From positions 28,017 through 92,016 of the forward strand of contig NZ_LBNQ01000013.1 in the NCBI RefSeq assembly GCF_001005215.1: DNA of 64,000 nucleotides, read 5' to 3'. The stretch comes from Lampropedia cohaerens. GTDB lineage: Bacteria > Pseudomonadota > Gammaproteobacteria > Burkholderiales > Burkholderiaceae_C. Position numbers and translations under genes: made by a program. This document shows, in pieces, positions 48,603 to 57,333 of this stretch. Every line of letters begins with the position of its first letter. The first letter of the stretch is position 1. The notes below the pieces were generated by a model. That model was not told the DNA's origin. It saw only the letters and a program-made list of their open reading frames with translations, and did not search any database.

Positions 48603-48719
48603 CGATTTGTGTCAAATTGCGTCAACGGAGTGTTGCCAGGGCAGACCGTCACGGAGGATGCACAAATTTTGCAAGCAGGTGTGACGATTTGTGTCTGATG
48701 AGGGTGACATTTTTTGTCA
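48603..48719 (-). promoter_or_regulatory. Candidate PilR activator sites upstream of pilA
   Basis: CGATTTGTGTC occurs twice (48603-48613 and 48685-48695), and TGACA-TTTTT-TGTCA forms a perfect palindrome at 48705-48719. TGTC-type motifs upstream of a sigma-54 pilA promoter are what PilR binds in Pseudomonas. The distances of about 10 to 130 bp from the promoter suit an enhancer-binding protein. Confidence 0.5.
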
Positions 48720-48767
48720 GGGTGGCGCTGGGCGGATGACAGATCGGGGTGGTGTAGGGAGGCGGAT

Positions 48768-48883
48768 GGCGGGTTACGCCTTTGGCTAACCCGCCCTACG
48801 GTGTTAAAGCCGTAGGGCGGAATAGCGAAGCGTATTCCGCCTTCCGATTCACCCGCCCATCGCCCGATTGGCGGGTTTTTCTT
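48768..48883. repeat. REP pair with terminator-like hairpin (composite REP)
   Basis: A GGCGGGTTACGCC...GGCTAACCCGCC unit, a GTAGGGCGGAATAGCG...CGTATTCCGCC unit, then the hairpin ACCCGCC...GGCGGGT with TTTTTC (48850-48883). The same order recurs at 50157-50277 and, inverted, at 47886-47958. Here the hairpin does not follow a plus-strand gene. Confidence 0.8.
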
Positions 48884-48921
48884 TGGGGGTTTGCTGGGGC
48901 GGTTCGCTTCTCGCATGACCA

Positions 48922-49153
48922 ATGGCGGGTTACGCCTTTGGCTAACCCGCCCTACGGGGGCTATGGTGGCTGTTGGGGGGGTGAGCGATGGCGGGTTACG
49001 CCTTTGGCTAACCCGCCCTACGGGGGCTATGGTGGCTGTTGGGGGGGTGAGCGATGGCGGGTTACGCCTTTGGCTAACCCGCCCTACGGGGGCTATGGTG
49101 GCTGTTGGGGGGGGGTGAGCGATGGCGGGTTACGCCTTTGGCTAACCCGCCCT
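48922..49153. repeat. Tandem array of REP-containing units, 3.5 copies, about 66 bp each
   Basis: Units begin at 48922, 48988, 49054 and 49122 (periods 66, 66 and 68). Each holds a complete GGCGGGTTACGCC...GGCTAACCCGCC palindrome, then GGGGGCTATGGTGGCTG and a G run ending GTGAGCG. The last unit stops after its palindrome, four bases before the FHA gene's stop codon. Unit 3 has two extra G residues. Confidence 0.9.
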
Positions 49154-49157
49154 ACCT

Positions 49158-49820
49158 CTATCTCGGCAGCAGGCGGAAGACCATCTGGATGCCGCCCATG
49201 GCGATGCGGTCGCCGTCGCGGACGGTGGTGCCGGCGGGGTCGATGGCGGCGTCGTTGACGGTGATGGGCTGCTCGCCCTCGACCTTGCTGACCACGTAGG
49301 TGTTGATGCGGTGGGTCAGGGCCAGGATGCCCACGCCGGGGGTGCCGACGGTGGTGACGACCTTGGTCAGCGGCAGGGTTCTGCCGGCGTTGACGCCGCT
49401 GGTGATTTCCAGCGCGGCGATGCGCCCGTCCACGGTCAGTTCGGCCCGCGCGGTTTCGTTGAAGTCGCTGCGGCCCTGCACGGGGGTGGGGGTAAAGCCG
49501 GGTTCGCTCCAGGCATCATCCACGTTGAGCTGCACCGCAATGCGGTAGGGGCCGACGACGAGGCGGTCGCCCAGCTGCAGTTCCATGCGCTGCTGCTTGT
49601 CCAGCAGGTCGCCATTGAGGTAGGTGCCGTTGGTGCTGCCCAGGTCCTCGATGTCGATGCGGTCTTCCTCCACGCGGATGAGGGCGTGTTTGCCGCTGAC
49701 GGTGGGATCGTCGAGCCGGATGACGTTGTGCTGGCGCCGGCCAATGGAGGTTTGGCCGGGCTGCAGCACGTGCTCGCGCACGACGCGGTCGCTTTTGGTG
49801 ATGATGAGCTTGTAGGCCAT
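49158..49820 (-). CDS. FHA-domain protein
   Basis: The 220-residue product starts with an FHA fold: TSIGRRQHNVIRLDDPTVSGKH at about 24-45 and DLGSTNGTYLNG near 58-69, the phosphothreonine-binding loops. The second half (GRTLPLTKVVTTVGTPGVG to the end) looks like a second, degenerate FHA domain. FHA proteins read Ser/Thr-kinase signals, but no kinase gene is in view. I prefer ATG at 49820; an in-frame TTG at 49940 with a strong GGGAGG site would add a basic 40-residue leader. Confidence 0.85.
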   Translation of the reverse strand: MAYKLIITKSDRVVREHVLQPGQTSIGRRQHNVIRLDDPTVSGKHALIRVEEDRIDIEDLGSTNGTYLNGDLLDKQQRMELQLGDRLVVGPYRIAVQLNVDDAWSEPGFTPTPVQGRSDFNETARAELTVDGRIAALEITSGVNAGRTLPLTKVVTTVGTPGVGILALTHRINTYVVSKVEGEQPITVNDAAIDPAGTTVRDGDRIAMGGIQMVFRLLPR

Positions 49821-50099
49821 GGCTGATGCCGCCAAATCGGGGCGTGTGTTCTTGTACGGATTTCCGGGTCTGGTCTCCCCGCTGCCGTTATGCCGCAGAT
49901 GGGCTGCGCGGTTCGGTTTTCTGTTTCTTTGCCTGGCCAATGCACCTCCCTCAAGGTGTATGGCGGCGCAATGATACGGGAAAACGGGTGTTCAGGGGGG
50001 GAGGGTAGACCTTTGGACTATGCGTGCTTACGCGGCTTGAGGGCCGAGTCTGCACGGTGACATTTCCTGTCCCACCTGGGCGGCTTGCCGACGATTGCA

Positions 50100-50114
50100 G
50101 CAAAAAATGTGCCG
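50100..50114 (-). promoter_or_regulatory. Possible sigma-54 promoter upstream of the FHA gene
   Basis: The minus strand has CGGCAC-ATTTT-TTGC, keeping the key GG and GC with correct spacing and one change from consensus. A start here would give a long leader of about 265 nt before the 49820 ATG, or about 145 nt before the 49940 TTG. The region 49941-50150 otherwise holds nothing recognisable. Confidence 0.4.
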
Positions 50115-50156
50115 GGTCAGTGGGGCGGAAGGCAGGGAGGGGGTGAGGGATGCAAT

Positions 50157-50420
50157 GGCGGGTTACGCCTGCGGCTGACCCGCCTTACGGTGTTTAACCA
50201 CGGTACGGCGCAATAGCCTGCGGCGTATTGCGCCTTCCAATTCAACCCGCCCATCGCGCGATTGGCGGGTTTTTCTTTGCTCGTTTGCTGGCGCGGTTTG
50301 TTTTCTAGATGACCAATGGCGGGTTACGCCTTTGGCTAACCCGCCCTACGGTGTTAAACGCCGTAGGGCGGAATAGCGAAGCGTATTCCGCCTTCTGGGA
50401 ATAGCGACAGCGTATTCCGC
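50157..50420. repeat. REP cluster with terminator-like hairpin between the FHA gene and pilS
   Basis: REP units at 50157-50192 and 50203-50234, a hairpin AACCCGCC...GGCGGGTT with TTTTTC at 50244-50277, then further REP units at 50316-50420. The arrangement repeats that at 48768-48951. This block fills the place where pilR would normally follow pilS. Confidence 0.85.
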
Positions 50421-50483
50421 CTTTGGGCAGCAGCAAAGATTCCGCTGTGGCAAACGTTCCCTACGGGTTTGGGGCGGAGGGGG

Positions 50484-52223
50484 TTACACCACGGGTTCGT
50501 TGAGCGGGCTGGCGCCGGGGGCGCGGGTGGTGATGGGGCGGCGAAAGCGGATGACGAAGGCGTTGCCGGCCTGCTGGGCATTGGCGGCGGTGGCGCGCGG
50601 GCAGCGCAGGTAGCCGATGCTGGCGCCGTGGCGCTCGCACAGTTCGCGGCAGAGAAACAGCCCCAGCCCGGAGGAGCGGCTTTCGGAGGAGAAGAAGGGC
50701 TCGAACAGGTGTTGCTGCACGGTCTTTTCGATGGGGGCGCCGTCGCTCCAGATGGTCAGCGTGGCCTGGCCGTTGCTGGCCACTTCGGTGATGACTTGCA
50801 GCGAGTCGGGCTGGCCCTGGTGGTAGCGCAGCGCGTTGTCGAGCAGGTTGACGAGGATGCGGCGCAGGTGCTCGCGGTCGAACAGCACGGGGGTGCTGCC
50901 AGCGCGCAGCTGCAGCTGCAACTGGCGCTGGGCAGGCGCGGCGCGCTGCCAGTCGCGCACGTAGTCGCGTACCAGCTCGTCCAGTGGCAGGGCCTCGGCG
51001 CTGCCGGGGGTGTCGGCCTGGCGCTGCACGCGCGCAACGTCCAGAATGTCCTCGGCGATGCGGCGCAGGCGCTCGGCATTCTGGCGGATCATGGCAGTCA
51101 GCCGCTGCGCGGCGGGGTCGTGCAAATCCTCGGCCAGCAGCGTGTTGGCCTGGATGATGGCCGAGAGCGGGTTGCGGATTTCGTGCGCCACGGCAGCCGA
51201 CATGCGGCCCATGGAGGCGAGCTTTTCCGTGCGCACCTGGGCCTCGACCTTGCGCAAATCGTGCAGGAACATCACGCAGTGCGCGGCCTGCCCGCTGCGC
51301 AGCCGCGCATCGCCTTCGGTGATCCAGGTGCGGGCCTGCACGCCCAGCGGGCTGGTGCCCTGGGGCATCAGGGTCAGGTCGGCCAGCTGGGGCTGGCGGC
51401 GCCGGAAGGTCAGCCGCGCCATGGCCACCAGCGGGCGCCATGCGGGGTTGCTGAGCAGATCCAGCGGCAATGCCCGGGCGTCGGGCAGGCCGAGGATGCC
51501 CAGCGCCGCCGGGTTGGTCGAGTGCACCAGCATGTTTTCGTCCACCACCAGCACGCCGTCGCTGAGGTTGGAGATCACCAGCGCATTGACCTGGCTTTGC
51601 AGCAGCGCGGCAGCGCGACTCTTGCGGCCTTCCTGTTCCTCGCCGGACAGGCGCATGGCCATCTGGTGCACCAGCAGCCCCAGCACCAGAAAGCCCAGCC
51701 CGGCCAGCAGCGCCTGCAGCAGGGATTGCGGGTCCAGTTCCAGCCCGGCGGGCCACAGTTGCACACCCGTCAGCGCTGCCAATACCAGCAGCACGGTGGC
51801 CAGCAGCACGGTGAGGTTGCCCAGCGCAGCAGCCATCAGCACCGGCAGGCCCAAAAGAGGCACGAAGCTGAGGCCGCCGCTGGCGTGCCAGAGCATCAGC
51901 AGCATGCACAGGGCCACATCGCAACCGATGGTCAGCGCCCAGTGCAGCGACGGGCCGCGGTGCGGCTGGCGTTCTGCCAGCATCAGCCGCGCCAGCAGTG
52001 CCAGGGCCAGGTAGGCGCCGATCAGCCACAGCACGCGTGGCGCCACCGCGCCCGTGAGCAGCCATTCTGTCCCGAGCAGGAACAGCAGCGCCGCCGCGAT
52101 CATGATGCGGCCGGTGAGAAAGCCGCGCCACAGCCGCTGGAACGGCCCGGGCATGGCGGTGCTGGGTTTGCCCAGCCCGAACGCGCCGCTGGCGCGCGCC
52201 CACCAGGAGTTGCCGTGCATCAT
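50484..52223 (-). CDS. pilS: PilS-like sensor histidine kinase
   Basis: The 579-residue product has about six N-terminal membrane segments (residues 35-190), a PAS-like region (about 215-330), the H-box AVAHEIRNPLSAI (near 375) and a C-terminal ATPase domain with NLLDNALRYH and SSGLGLFLC. PilS phosphorylates PilR to turn on the sigma-54 pilA promoter. ccsA-PP0621-pilS upstream matches the usual Burkholderiales order, and the start overlaps PP0621's stop, but no response-regulator gene follows. A later start at the ATG 23 codons in is possible. Confidence 0.87.
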   Translation of the reverse strand: MMHGNSWWARASGAFGLGKPSTAMPGPFQRLWRGFLTGRIMIAAALLFLLGTEWLLTGAVAPRVLWLIGAYLALALLARLMLAERQPHRGPSLHWALTIGCDVALCMLLMLWHASGGLSFVPLLGLPVLMAAALGNLTVLLATVLLVLAALTGVQLWPAGLELDPQSLLQALLAGLGFLVLGLLVHQMAMRLSGEEQEGRKSRAAALLQSQVNALVISNLSDGVLVVDENMLVHSTNPAALGILGLPDARALPLDLLSNPAWRPLVAMARLTFRRRQPQLADLTLMPQGTSPLGVQARTWITEGDARLRSGQAAHCVMFLHDLRKVEAQVRTEKLASMGRMSAAVAHEIRNPLSAIIQANTLLAEDLHDPAAQRLTAMIRQNAERLRRIAEDILDVARVQRQADTPGSAEALPLDELVRDYVRDWQRAAPAQRQLQLQLRAGSTPVLFDREHLRRILVNLLDNALRYHQGQPDSLQVITEVASNGQATLTIWSDGAPIEKTVQQHLFEPFFSSESRSSGLGLFLCRELCERHGASIGYLRCPRATAANAQQAGNAFVIRFRRPITTRAPGASPLNEPVV

Positions 52224-52471
52224 GGCCGGGGTGTATCGCCCTCATGGGCTGGCGGCGACTGGTGCTCGGCGCAGGTGTAAAGCGGCCCGTCGCGGCGTGC
52301 CAGCGCCGCATCCAGCTGCGCGCCGCAGACGTGGCAGCGCACCATGGCGCGCGGCGGCGCCACCCGCGGGGGCGCCGCCTTGTGCCGGGCGGCCCGCGCA
52401 TTACCGCGCAGGCGCGACCACAGCAGCCATGCCACGACCACGAGGCCCACAGTCAGCAGCCACTTGCTCAT
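52220..52471 (-). CDS. PP0621-family small zinc-ribbon membrane protein
   Basis: The 83-residue protein has one N-terminal membrane segment (LLTVGLVVVAWLLW) and a C-terminal CHVCG...CAEH pair, a likely zinc ribbon. The gene is commonly found between ccsA and pilS; its role is unknown. It overlaps both neighbours (ATGA with each). Confidence 0.85.
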   Translation of the reverse strand: MSKWLLTVGLVVVAWLLWSRLRGNARAARHKAAPPRVAPPRAMVRCHVCGAQLDAALARRDGPLYTCAEHQSPPAHEGDTPRP

Positions 52472-53259
52472 CGCCCCAGCACCACTTCCATGACGAAGCG
52501 CGAGCCGGCGTAGGCCAGCAGCAGCAGCGCTGCGCCGATGTTGAGAATGCGCACGGCCTGCTTGCCGCGCAGGCCCATGCGCCAGCGCGCCAGCAGCAGG
52601 CCGGCGAAGGTTAGCCAAGCCATGGCGGAGAACACCTGTTTGTGGCTCCAGCTCCAGGCACGGCCGTACACTTGCTCGCCAAAGAACATGCCGGCGATCA
52701 GCGTCGCTGTGAGTAGTACAAAGCCGGCCTGCGTGAAGCGGAAGGTCAGGCGCTCAAGCGACAGCAGCGGCAGCTCCTGGTGCTGGGCGATGCCGGCGCG
52801 CATGCGCTTGTCGGCCCGGCGCAGCAGCCAGCCATGCACCACGGCGGTGGCAAACAGGCCGTAACAGGCAATGCCCAGTGCCAGGTGCACACCCATCAGC
52901 GGGCCATAGCTTGGCTGCAGGGGCTGGCCCGGAAACCATGCGCCCAGCAATGCCGCCGCCGCGGCCAGCGCGGCCAGCGGCCAGTGCGGCTGCAGGCGCG
53001 GCAGGATGTGGTATTCCACACCGTAGACGGTCAGTACCAGCCAGGCGGTCACCGACAGCGCCGGGCCAAAGCCAAAGCGCGGCTCGGACGTCATCAGCCC
53101 CGCACCGATGGCCAGCAGGTGCAGCAACCATGCCAGCAGCAGGGCCAGGCGCGGCGGATGGGGCGAAGCATGGTTATGCAGCAGCGCCGCCACGCCATAG
53201 GCCAGCGCCGCGCCCACGGCGGGCAGCAGGGTTGGGGTATGTGCGCTGGCTACAATCAT
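52468..53259 (-). CDS. CcsA/YpjD-family inner-membrane protein
   Basis: The 263-residue, eight-segment protein resembles the cytochrome c assembly/heme-handling CcsA family (HHWSWSHK-like segment GRAWSWSHKQVFSAMAWLTF, and several conserved histidines). In E. coli the related YpjD has no firm function. It is divergent from ffh with 74 bp between the starts and heads the ccsA-PP0621-pilS operon. Confidence 0.85.
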   Translation of the reverse strand: MIVASAHTPTLLPAVGAALAYGVAALLHNHASPHPPRLALLLAWLLHLLAIGAGLMTSEPRFGFGPALSVTAWLVLTVYGVEYHILPRLQPHWPLAALAAAAALLGAWFPGQPLQPSYGPLMGVHLALGIACYGLFATAVVHGWLLRRADKRMRAGIAQHQELPLLSLERLTFRFTQAGFVLLTATLIAGMFFGEQVYGRAWSWSHKQVFSAMAWLTFAGLLLARWRMGLRGKQAVRILNIGAALLLLAYAGSRFVMEVVLGR

Positions 53260-53333
53260 GCGCCAAGTGTAATAGGGAGCTGGCAGGCCGTGCCTGCCGC
53301 TCGCATTCCCATTTTCTGCCGGAGAGACAAGCA

Positions 53334-54716
53334 ATGGCATCCGCTCTGAGCGACAAGCTCGCCCGCCTGGTCAAGGAGATGCGTGGCCAGGCGCGCATCA
53401 CGGAATCGAACGTGCAGGACATGCTGCGCGAGGTGCGCATGGCCCTGCTGGAGGCCGACGTGGCGCTGCCGGTGGTGCGCGACTTTATCGCGCGCGTGAA
53501 GGAAAAGGCGCTGGGCCAGGAGGTGGTTGGCTCGCTCAAGCCCGGCCAGGCGCTGGTGGGCATTGTCAACCGCGAGCTGGCTGCCACCATGGGCGAGGGC
53601 CAGGCGCAGCTCAATCTCAATGTGCAGCCGCCTGCGGTCATTTTGATGGCCGGCCTGCAGGGCGCGGGCAAGACCACCACGACGGCCAAGATCGCCCGCC
53701 TGCTGCGCGAGAAGTTCAAGAAGAAGGTGCTCACCGTCTCGGGCGACGTGTACCGGCCTGCTGCCATCGAGCAGCTCAAGACCGTCACGGCGCAGGCCGG
53801 TGCCGAATGGTTTCCCTCCACGCCCGAGCAAAAGCCGCTGGAGATCGCGCAGGCGGCGCTCGATTACGCGAAGAAGCACTTTTTTGACGTGCTGATCGTG
53901 GATACGGCCGGGCGCCTAGCAATCGACGAGGTGCTGATGGCGGAGATCCAGTCGCTGCACGCGGCGCTGAATCCGGCCGAGACGCTGTTCGTCGTCGATG
54001 CCATGCAGGGGCAGGACGCGATCAACACCGCCAAGGCTTTCAGCGAGGCGCTGCCGTTGACCGGCATCGTGCTGACCAAGCTCGATGGCGATTCGCGCGG
54101 CGGCGCGGCGCTGTCGGTGCGGCACATCACCGGCGCGCCGATCAAGTTCGCGGGCGTGAGCGAAAAGATCGACGGCATCGAGATCTTCGACGCCGAGCGC
54201 CATGCGGGGCGCATTCTCGGCATGGGCGATATCGTCGCGCTGGTCGAGCAGGTCTCCGCCGGCGTGGACATGGATGCCGCGCAGAAGCTGGCGCAGAAGG
54301 TCAAGAGTGGCGATGGCTTCGATCTCAACGACTTCCTGATGCAGCTGCAGCAGATGAAGCAGATGGGCGGGCTCTCGTCGCTGATGGAGAAGCTGCCCGG
54401 CGAGCTGGCCGCCAAGGCCGGTCAGGTCGACATGAACCGCGTCGAGAAGGACGTGCGCCGCAAGGAAGGCATCATCTGCAGCATGACGCCCAGGGAGCGC
54501 CGCAATCCGCAGCTCATCAAGGCCCAGCGCAAGAAGCGCATTGCAGCCGGCGCCGGCGTGCAGGTGCAGGAGGTCAACCGCCTGCTCAAGGAGTTCGAGC
54601 AGATGCAGGGCATGATGAAGCAGATGAAGGGCGGCGGCATGATGAAGATGATGAAAAAGCTCGGCGGCGCCAAGAAATTCCTGGGCGGCGGGGGGATGCC
54701 GAAGCTGCCTTTCTGA
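53334..54716 (+). CDS. ffh: Signal recognition particle protein Ffh
   Basis: Ffh binds 4.5S RNA and signal sequences and delivers ribosomes to FtsY at the membrane. The 460-residue product has the N domain, G-domain motifs GLQGAGKTTTTAK, VDTAGR and TKLDGDSRGG, and a methionine-rich M domain ending MMKMMKKLGGAKKFLGGGG. The ATG at 53334 follows GGAGA. The gene is single, followed by REPs. Confidence 0.98.
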   Translation: MASALSDKLARLVKEMRGQARITESNVQDMLREVRMALLEADVALPVVRDFIARVKEKALGQEVVGSLKPGQALVGIVNRELAATMGEGQAQLNLNVQPPAVILMAGLQGAGKTTTTAKIARLLREKFKKKVLTVSGDVYRPAAIEQLKTVTAQAGAEWFPSTPEQKPLEIAQAALDYAKKHFFDVLIVDTAGRLAIDEVLMAEIQSLHAALNPAETLFVVDAMQGQDAINTAKAFSEALPLTGIVLTKLDGDSRGGAALSVRHITGAPIKFAGVSEKIDGIEIFDAERHAGRILGMGDIVALVEQVSAGVDMDAAQKLAQKVKSGDGFDLNDFLMQLQQMKQMGGLSSLMEKLPGELAAKAGQVDMNRVEKDVRRKEGIICSMTPRERRNPQLIKAQRKKRIAAGAGVQVQEVNRLLKEFEQMQGMMKQMKGGGMMKMMKKLGGAKKFLGGGGMPKLPF

Positions 54717-54777
54717 GCCGGTCGCGCCATTGCAGGCTGGCGGTCGGGGTGCAGGATGCGCTGCGCTGCCAATTGCG

Positions 54778-54886
54778 GAAGGCGGAATACGCTGCGACCT
54801 TCTGCAGAAGGCGGAATACGCTGCCGCTATTCCGCCCTACGGGTTTAAACAGCGTAAGGCGGGTTAGCCGCAGGCGTAACCCGCCG
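54778..54886. repeat. REP cluster between ffh and galU
   Basis: Two GGCGGAATACGC units, the second complete to TTCCGCCCTACGG, and one inverted GGCGGGTTAGCC...GGCGTAACCCGCC unit. The rest of this 326-bp gap should hold the galU promoter, which I could not pin down. Confidence 0.85.
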
Positions 54887-55042
54887 CCCCCTCCTTCCAC
54901 GGGACCGGTCGCCACAGCCGCCGTGTGAACCAATGCGGCTTGCAAACGTTTGCACAATACGTCGCACGCTGACAGGCGCGGCCATCTGTTGACGCATACA
55001 CTGCGCGTTTTCCCTGATTTCCAAGACCACCATCGTAAGACC

Positions 55043-55966
55043 ATGAGCAATCCCTCCATCGCCGCCAGTGAAGGCAACCTGTTCCCCCCGATTCGCAAGG
55101 CCGTATTCCCCGTTGCCGGGCTGGGTACACGCTTTCTGCCGGCCACCAAGGCCTCCCCGAAGGAAATGCTGAATGTGGTGGACAAGCCCATCATTCAATA
55201 TGCGGTGGAAGAGGCTTACGCAGCAGGCATCCGTCACATGGTGTTCGTCACCGGCCGCAGCAAGCGTGCCATCGAAGACCATTTCGACACTTCCTACGAG
55301 CTGGAAAGCGAGCTGGAAGCCGCCGGCAAGAAGGCGCTGCTGGAGGTGGTGCGCAGCGTCAAGCCCGACGACATGCTGGCAACCTATGTGCGCCAGCCGC
55401 GCGCGCTGGGCCTGGGCCATGCCGTGCTGTGTGCGGCGCCGCTGGTGGGCATCGAGCCGTTTGCCGTGCTGCTGGCCGATGACCTGATGACCGGCCACAA
55501 CGGTGGGCCCAACGTGCTGGCGCAGATGGTGGAGGTCTACCGCCGCACTGGTGCATCGGTGCTGGCCGTGCAGGAGGTGCCGCAGGAGCACGTCTCACGC
55601 TACGGCATCGTCGCAGGTCCGCAGGTGGATGAGCGCACCATCAAGGTCGAGCAAATGGTGGAAAAGCCGCAACCGGCCGATGCACCATCGCGCCTGGGCG
55701 TGGCCGGGCGCTACATCCTCTCGGGCAATATCTTCGAGGAAATCCGCAAGCTGCCCAAGGGCGTGGGCGGTGAAATCCAGCTGACCGATGCGATCGCGAA
55801 CCTCGCCAGGCAGCAGGACGTGCTTGCCTATGCCTACCAGGGCAGGCGCTACGACTGCGGCAGCAAGGAAGGCTTTCTCGAAGCGACGGTGGAGATGGCA
55901 CTCAAGCACCCCCAGGTTGGCAGCTTTTTCCGTGAATACCTGCAGTCGCTGGATCTGTTGAAGTAG
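55043..55966 (+). CDS. galU: UTP-glucose-1-phosphate uridylyltransferase
   Basis: GalU makes UDP-glucose for lipopolysaccharide, capsule and glycoconjugates. The 307-residue product has the nucleotidyltransferase start [24 protein letters not shown] and the conserved [13 protein letters not shown] and [12 protein letters not shown] segments. The start at 55043 (MSNPSIAAS) is preferred over an upstream frame. No sugar-polymer genes lie immediately beside it, but a glycosyltransferase fusion is 4 kb away. Confidence 0.96.
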   Translation: MSNPSIAASEGNLFPPIRKAVFPVAGLGTRFLPATKASPKEMLNVVDKPIIQYAVEEAYAAGIRHMVFVTGRSKRAIEDHFDTSYELESELEAAGKKALLEVVRSVKPDDMLATYVRQPRALGLGHAVLCAAPLVGIEPFAVLLADDLMTGHNGGPNVLAQMVEVYRRTGASVLAVQEVPQEHVSRYGIVAGPQVDERTIKVEQMVEKPQPADAPSRLGVAGRYILSGNIFEEIRKLPKGVGGEIQLTDAIANLARQQDVLAYAYQGRRYDCGSKEGFLEATVEMALKHPQVGSFFREYLQSLDLLK

Positions 55967-56014
55967 CCCGTCCGCAATAATTGGCCGGGTATCCCAAAAA
56001 CTAGGAGACAGGCC

Positions 56015-57115
56015 ATGACAGGACAAACCCCTGCCGAAGTCCTCGCCGAAGTGCGGGGCAGGACCGGCTTTATCACCCTCCACCGCCCCCGTGCGCTCAA
56101 CGCGCTGTCGCTGGGCATGGTGCGCGCCCTTTATCAGGTGTTGCGGCAATGGCAGCAAGACCCTGCCGTGCTGGCCATTGCCATCCGGGGGCAGGGCCGC
56201 GAAGGTCCGTTCGGTGCCTTCTGCGCAGGCGGTGACATCCGTTTTCTGCACCAGGCGGCAGTGGATGGCAACCCGCAGTTGGAGGACTTCTTCACCGAGG
56301 AGTACCAGCTCAATCATTTGACCCATCACCTGGGCAAGCCCTACATTGCCTTCATGGATGGCGTGGTGATGGGCGGCGGCATGGGCATTTCGCAGGGCGC
56401 CAGCCTGCGCATCGTGACCGAGCGCACGCGGATGGCGATGCCGGAGACGGCCATTGGCCTGTTTCCGGACGTGGGCGGGGGCTTCTTTCTCAGCCGCACG
56501 CCCGGGCACGTGGGGGAATACCTCGGGCTGACTGGGGCAACCATCGGCGCGGGCGATGCAGTGGCGGTAGGGCTGGCAGACGGCTACCTTCCCGCCGAGC
56601 GATTGCCTGCGCTGTGGGAGGCGCTGGCTGGCGACTTCGCTGACGGGCCGGCCATTGCCGATTACGTGCGCGCGCAGTTGCAGCCGGTGCCATCGCCGAT
56701 GGCGGCGCACCGCGAGGTCATTGACCGTGTCTTCGCGCTGCCCACGCTCACGGCGATGGCTCAGGCGCTGCAGGACGCGGGCAGCGACTGGGCGGCCGAG
56801 ACGCTGCGGCTGCTGCGCCAGCGCTCGCCGCTGATGCTGCATGTGGTGCTGGAGCAGATCCGGCGCGCGCGCGCGCTGGGCCTTGCCGATGACCTGCGCA
56901 TGGAGCGCGATCTGGTGCGCAACTGCTTCTACCTGCGCGAGGACCGCCGCCGCAACAGCGAGACCATCGAAGGCATCCGCGCACTGGCGATTGACAAGGA
57001 CCAGCGCCCGCAATGGAAGCCCGCACGCATCGAGGAGGTGGACGCCGCCGAGGTGCAGGCATTCTTTGCCAGCCCCTGGCCTGCGCCGCTGCATCCGCTG
57101 GCGCATTTGCGCTGA
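56015..57115 (+). CDS. 3-hydroxyisobutyryl-CoA hydrolase / enoyl-CoA hydratase family
   Basis: The 366-residue crotonase-fold protein has the HIBYL-CoA hydrolase features: LHRPRALNALSLGMV, FCAGGDIRF, a GGGMGISQGASLRIVTERTRMAMPE motif and PDVGGGFFLSR, plus the extra C-terminal ECH_2 region. The enzyme frees 3-hydroxyisobutyrate in valine breakdown. Length and the ECH_2 tail set it apart from simple hydratases. It stands alone; AGGAGA precedes its ATG. Confidence 0.9.
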   Translation: MTGQTPAEVLAEVRGRTGFITLHRPRALNALSLGMVRALYQVLRQWQQDPAVLAIAIRGQGREGPFGAFCAGGDIRFLHQAAVDGNPQLEDFFTEEYQLNHLTHHLGKPYIAFMDGVVMGGGMGISQGASLRIVTERTRMAMPETAIGLFPDVGGGFFLSRTPGHVGEYLGLTGATIGAGDAVAVGLADGYLPAERLPALWEALAGDFADGPAIADYVRAQLQPVPSPMAAHREVIDRVFALPTLTAMAQALQDAGSDWAAETLRLLRQRSPLMLHVVLEQIRRARALGLADDLRMERDLVRNCFYLREDRRRNSETIEGIRALAIDKDQRPQWKPARIEEVDAAEVQAFFASPWPAPLHPLAHLR

Positions 57116-57123
57116 CCAGACCG

Positions 57124-57313
57124 CCGTAGGGCTCAATAGCGACAGCGTATTCCGCCATTGGGGAATAGCAAAGGGGAATAACAAAGCGTATTCCGCCTTC
57201 CGGTTCAACCCGCCCATCGCCCGATCGGCGGGTTTTTCTTTGCCCGTCTTCTGGCGCGGTTTGTTTCTTGGATGACCAATGGCGGGTTACGCCTGCGGCT
57301 AACCCGCCCTACG
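57124..57313 (+). repeat. REP units and terminator-type hairpin after the hydrolase gene
   Basis: GTAGGGC...GCGTATTCCGCC-type units (57124-57198), the hairpin AACCCGCC...GGCGGGTT with TTTTTC (57207-57240), then a GGCGGGTTACGCC...GGCTAACCCGCC unit (57281-57313). In this copy the hairpin follows a plus-strand gene and can act as its terminator. Confidence 0.87.
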
Positions 57314-57333
57314 CGGATTGCGCGGGTTTTTCT

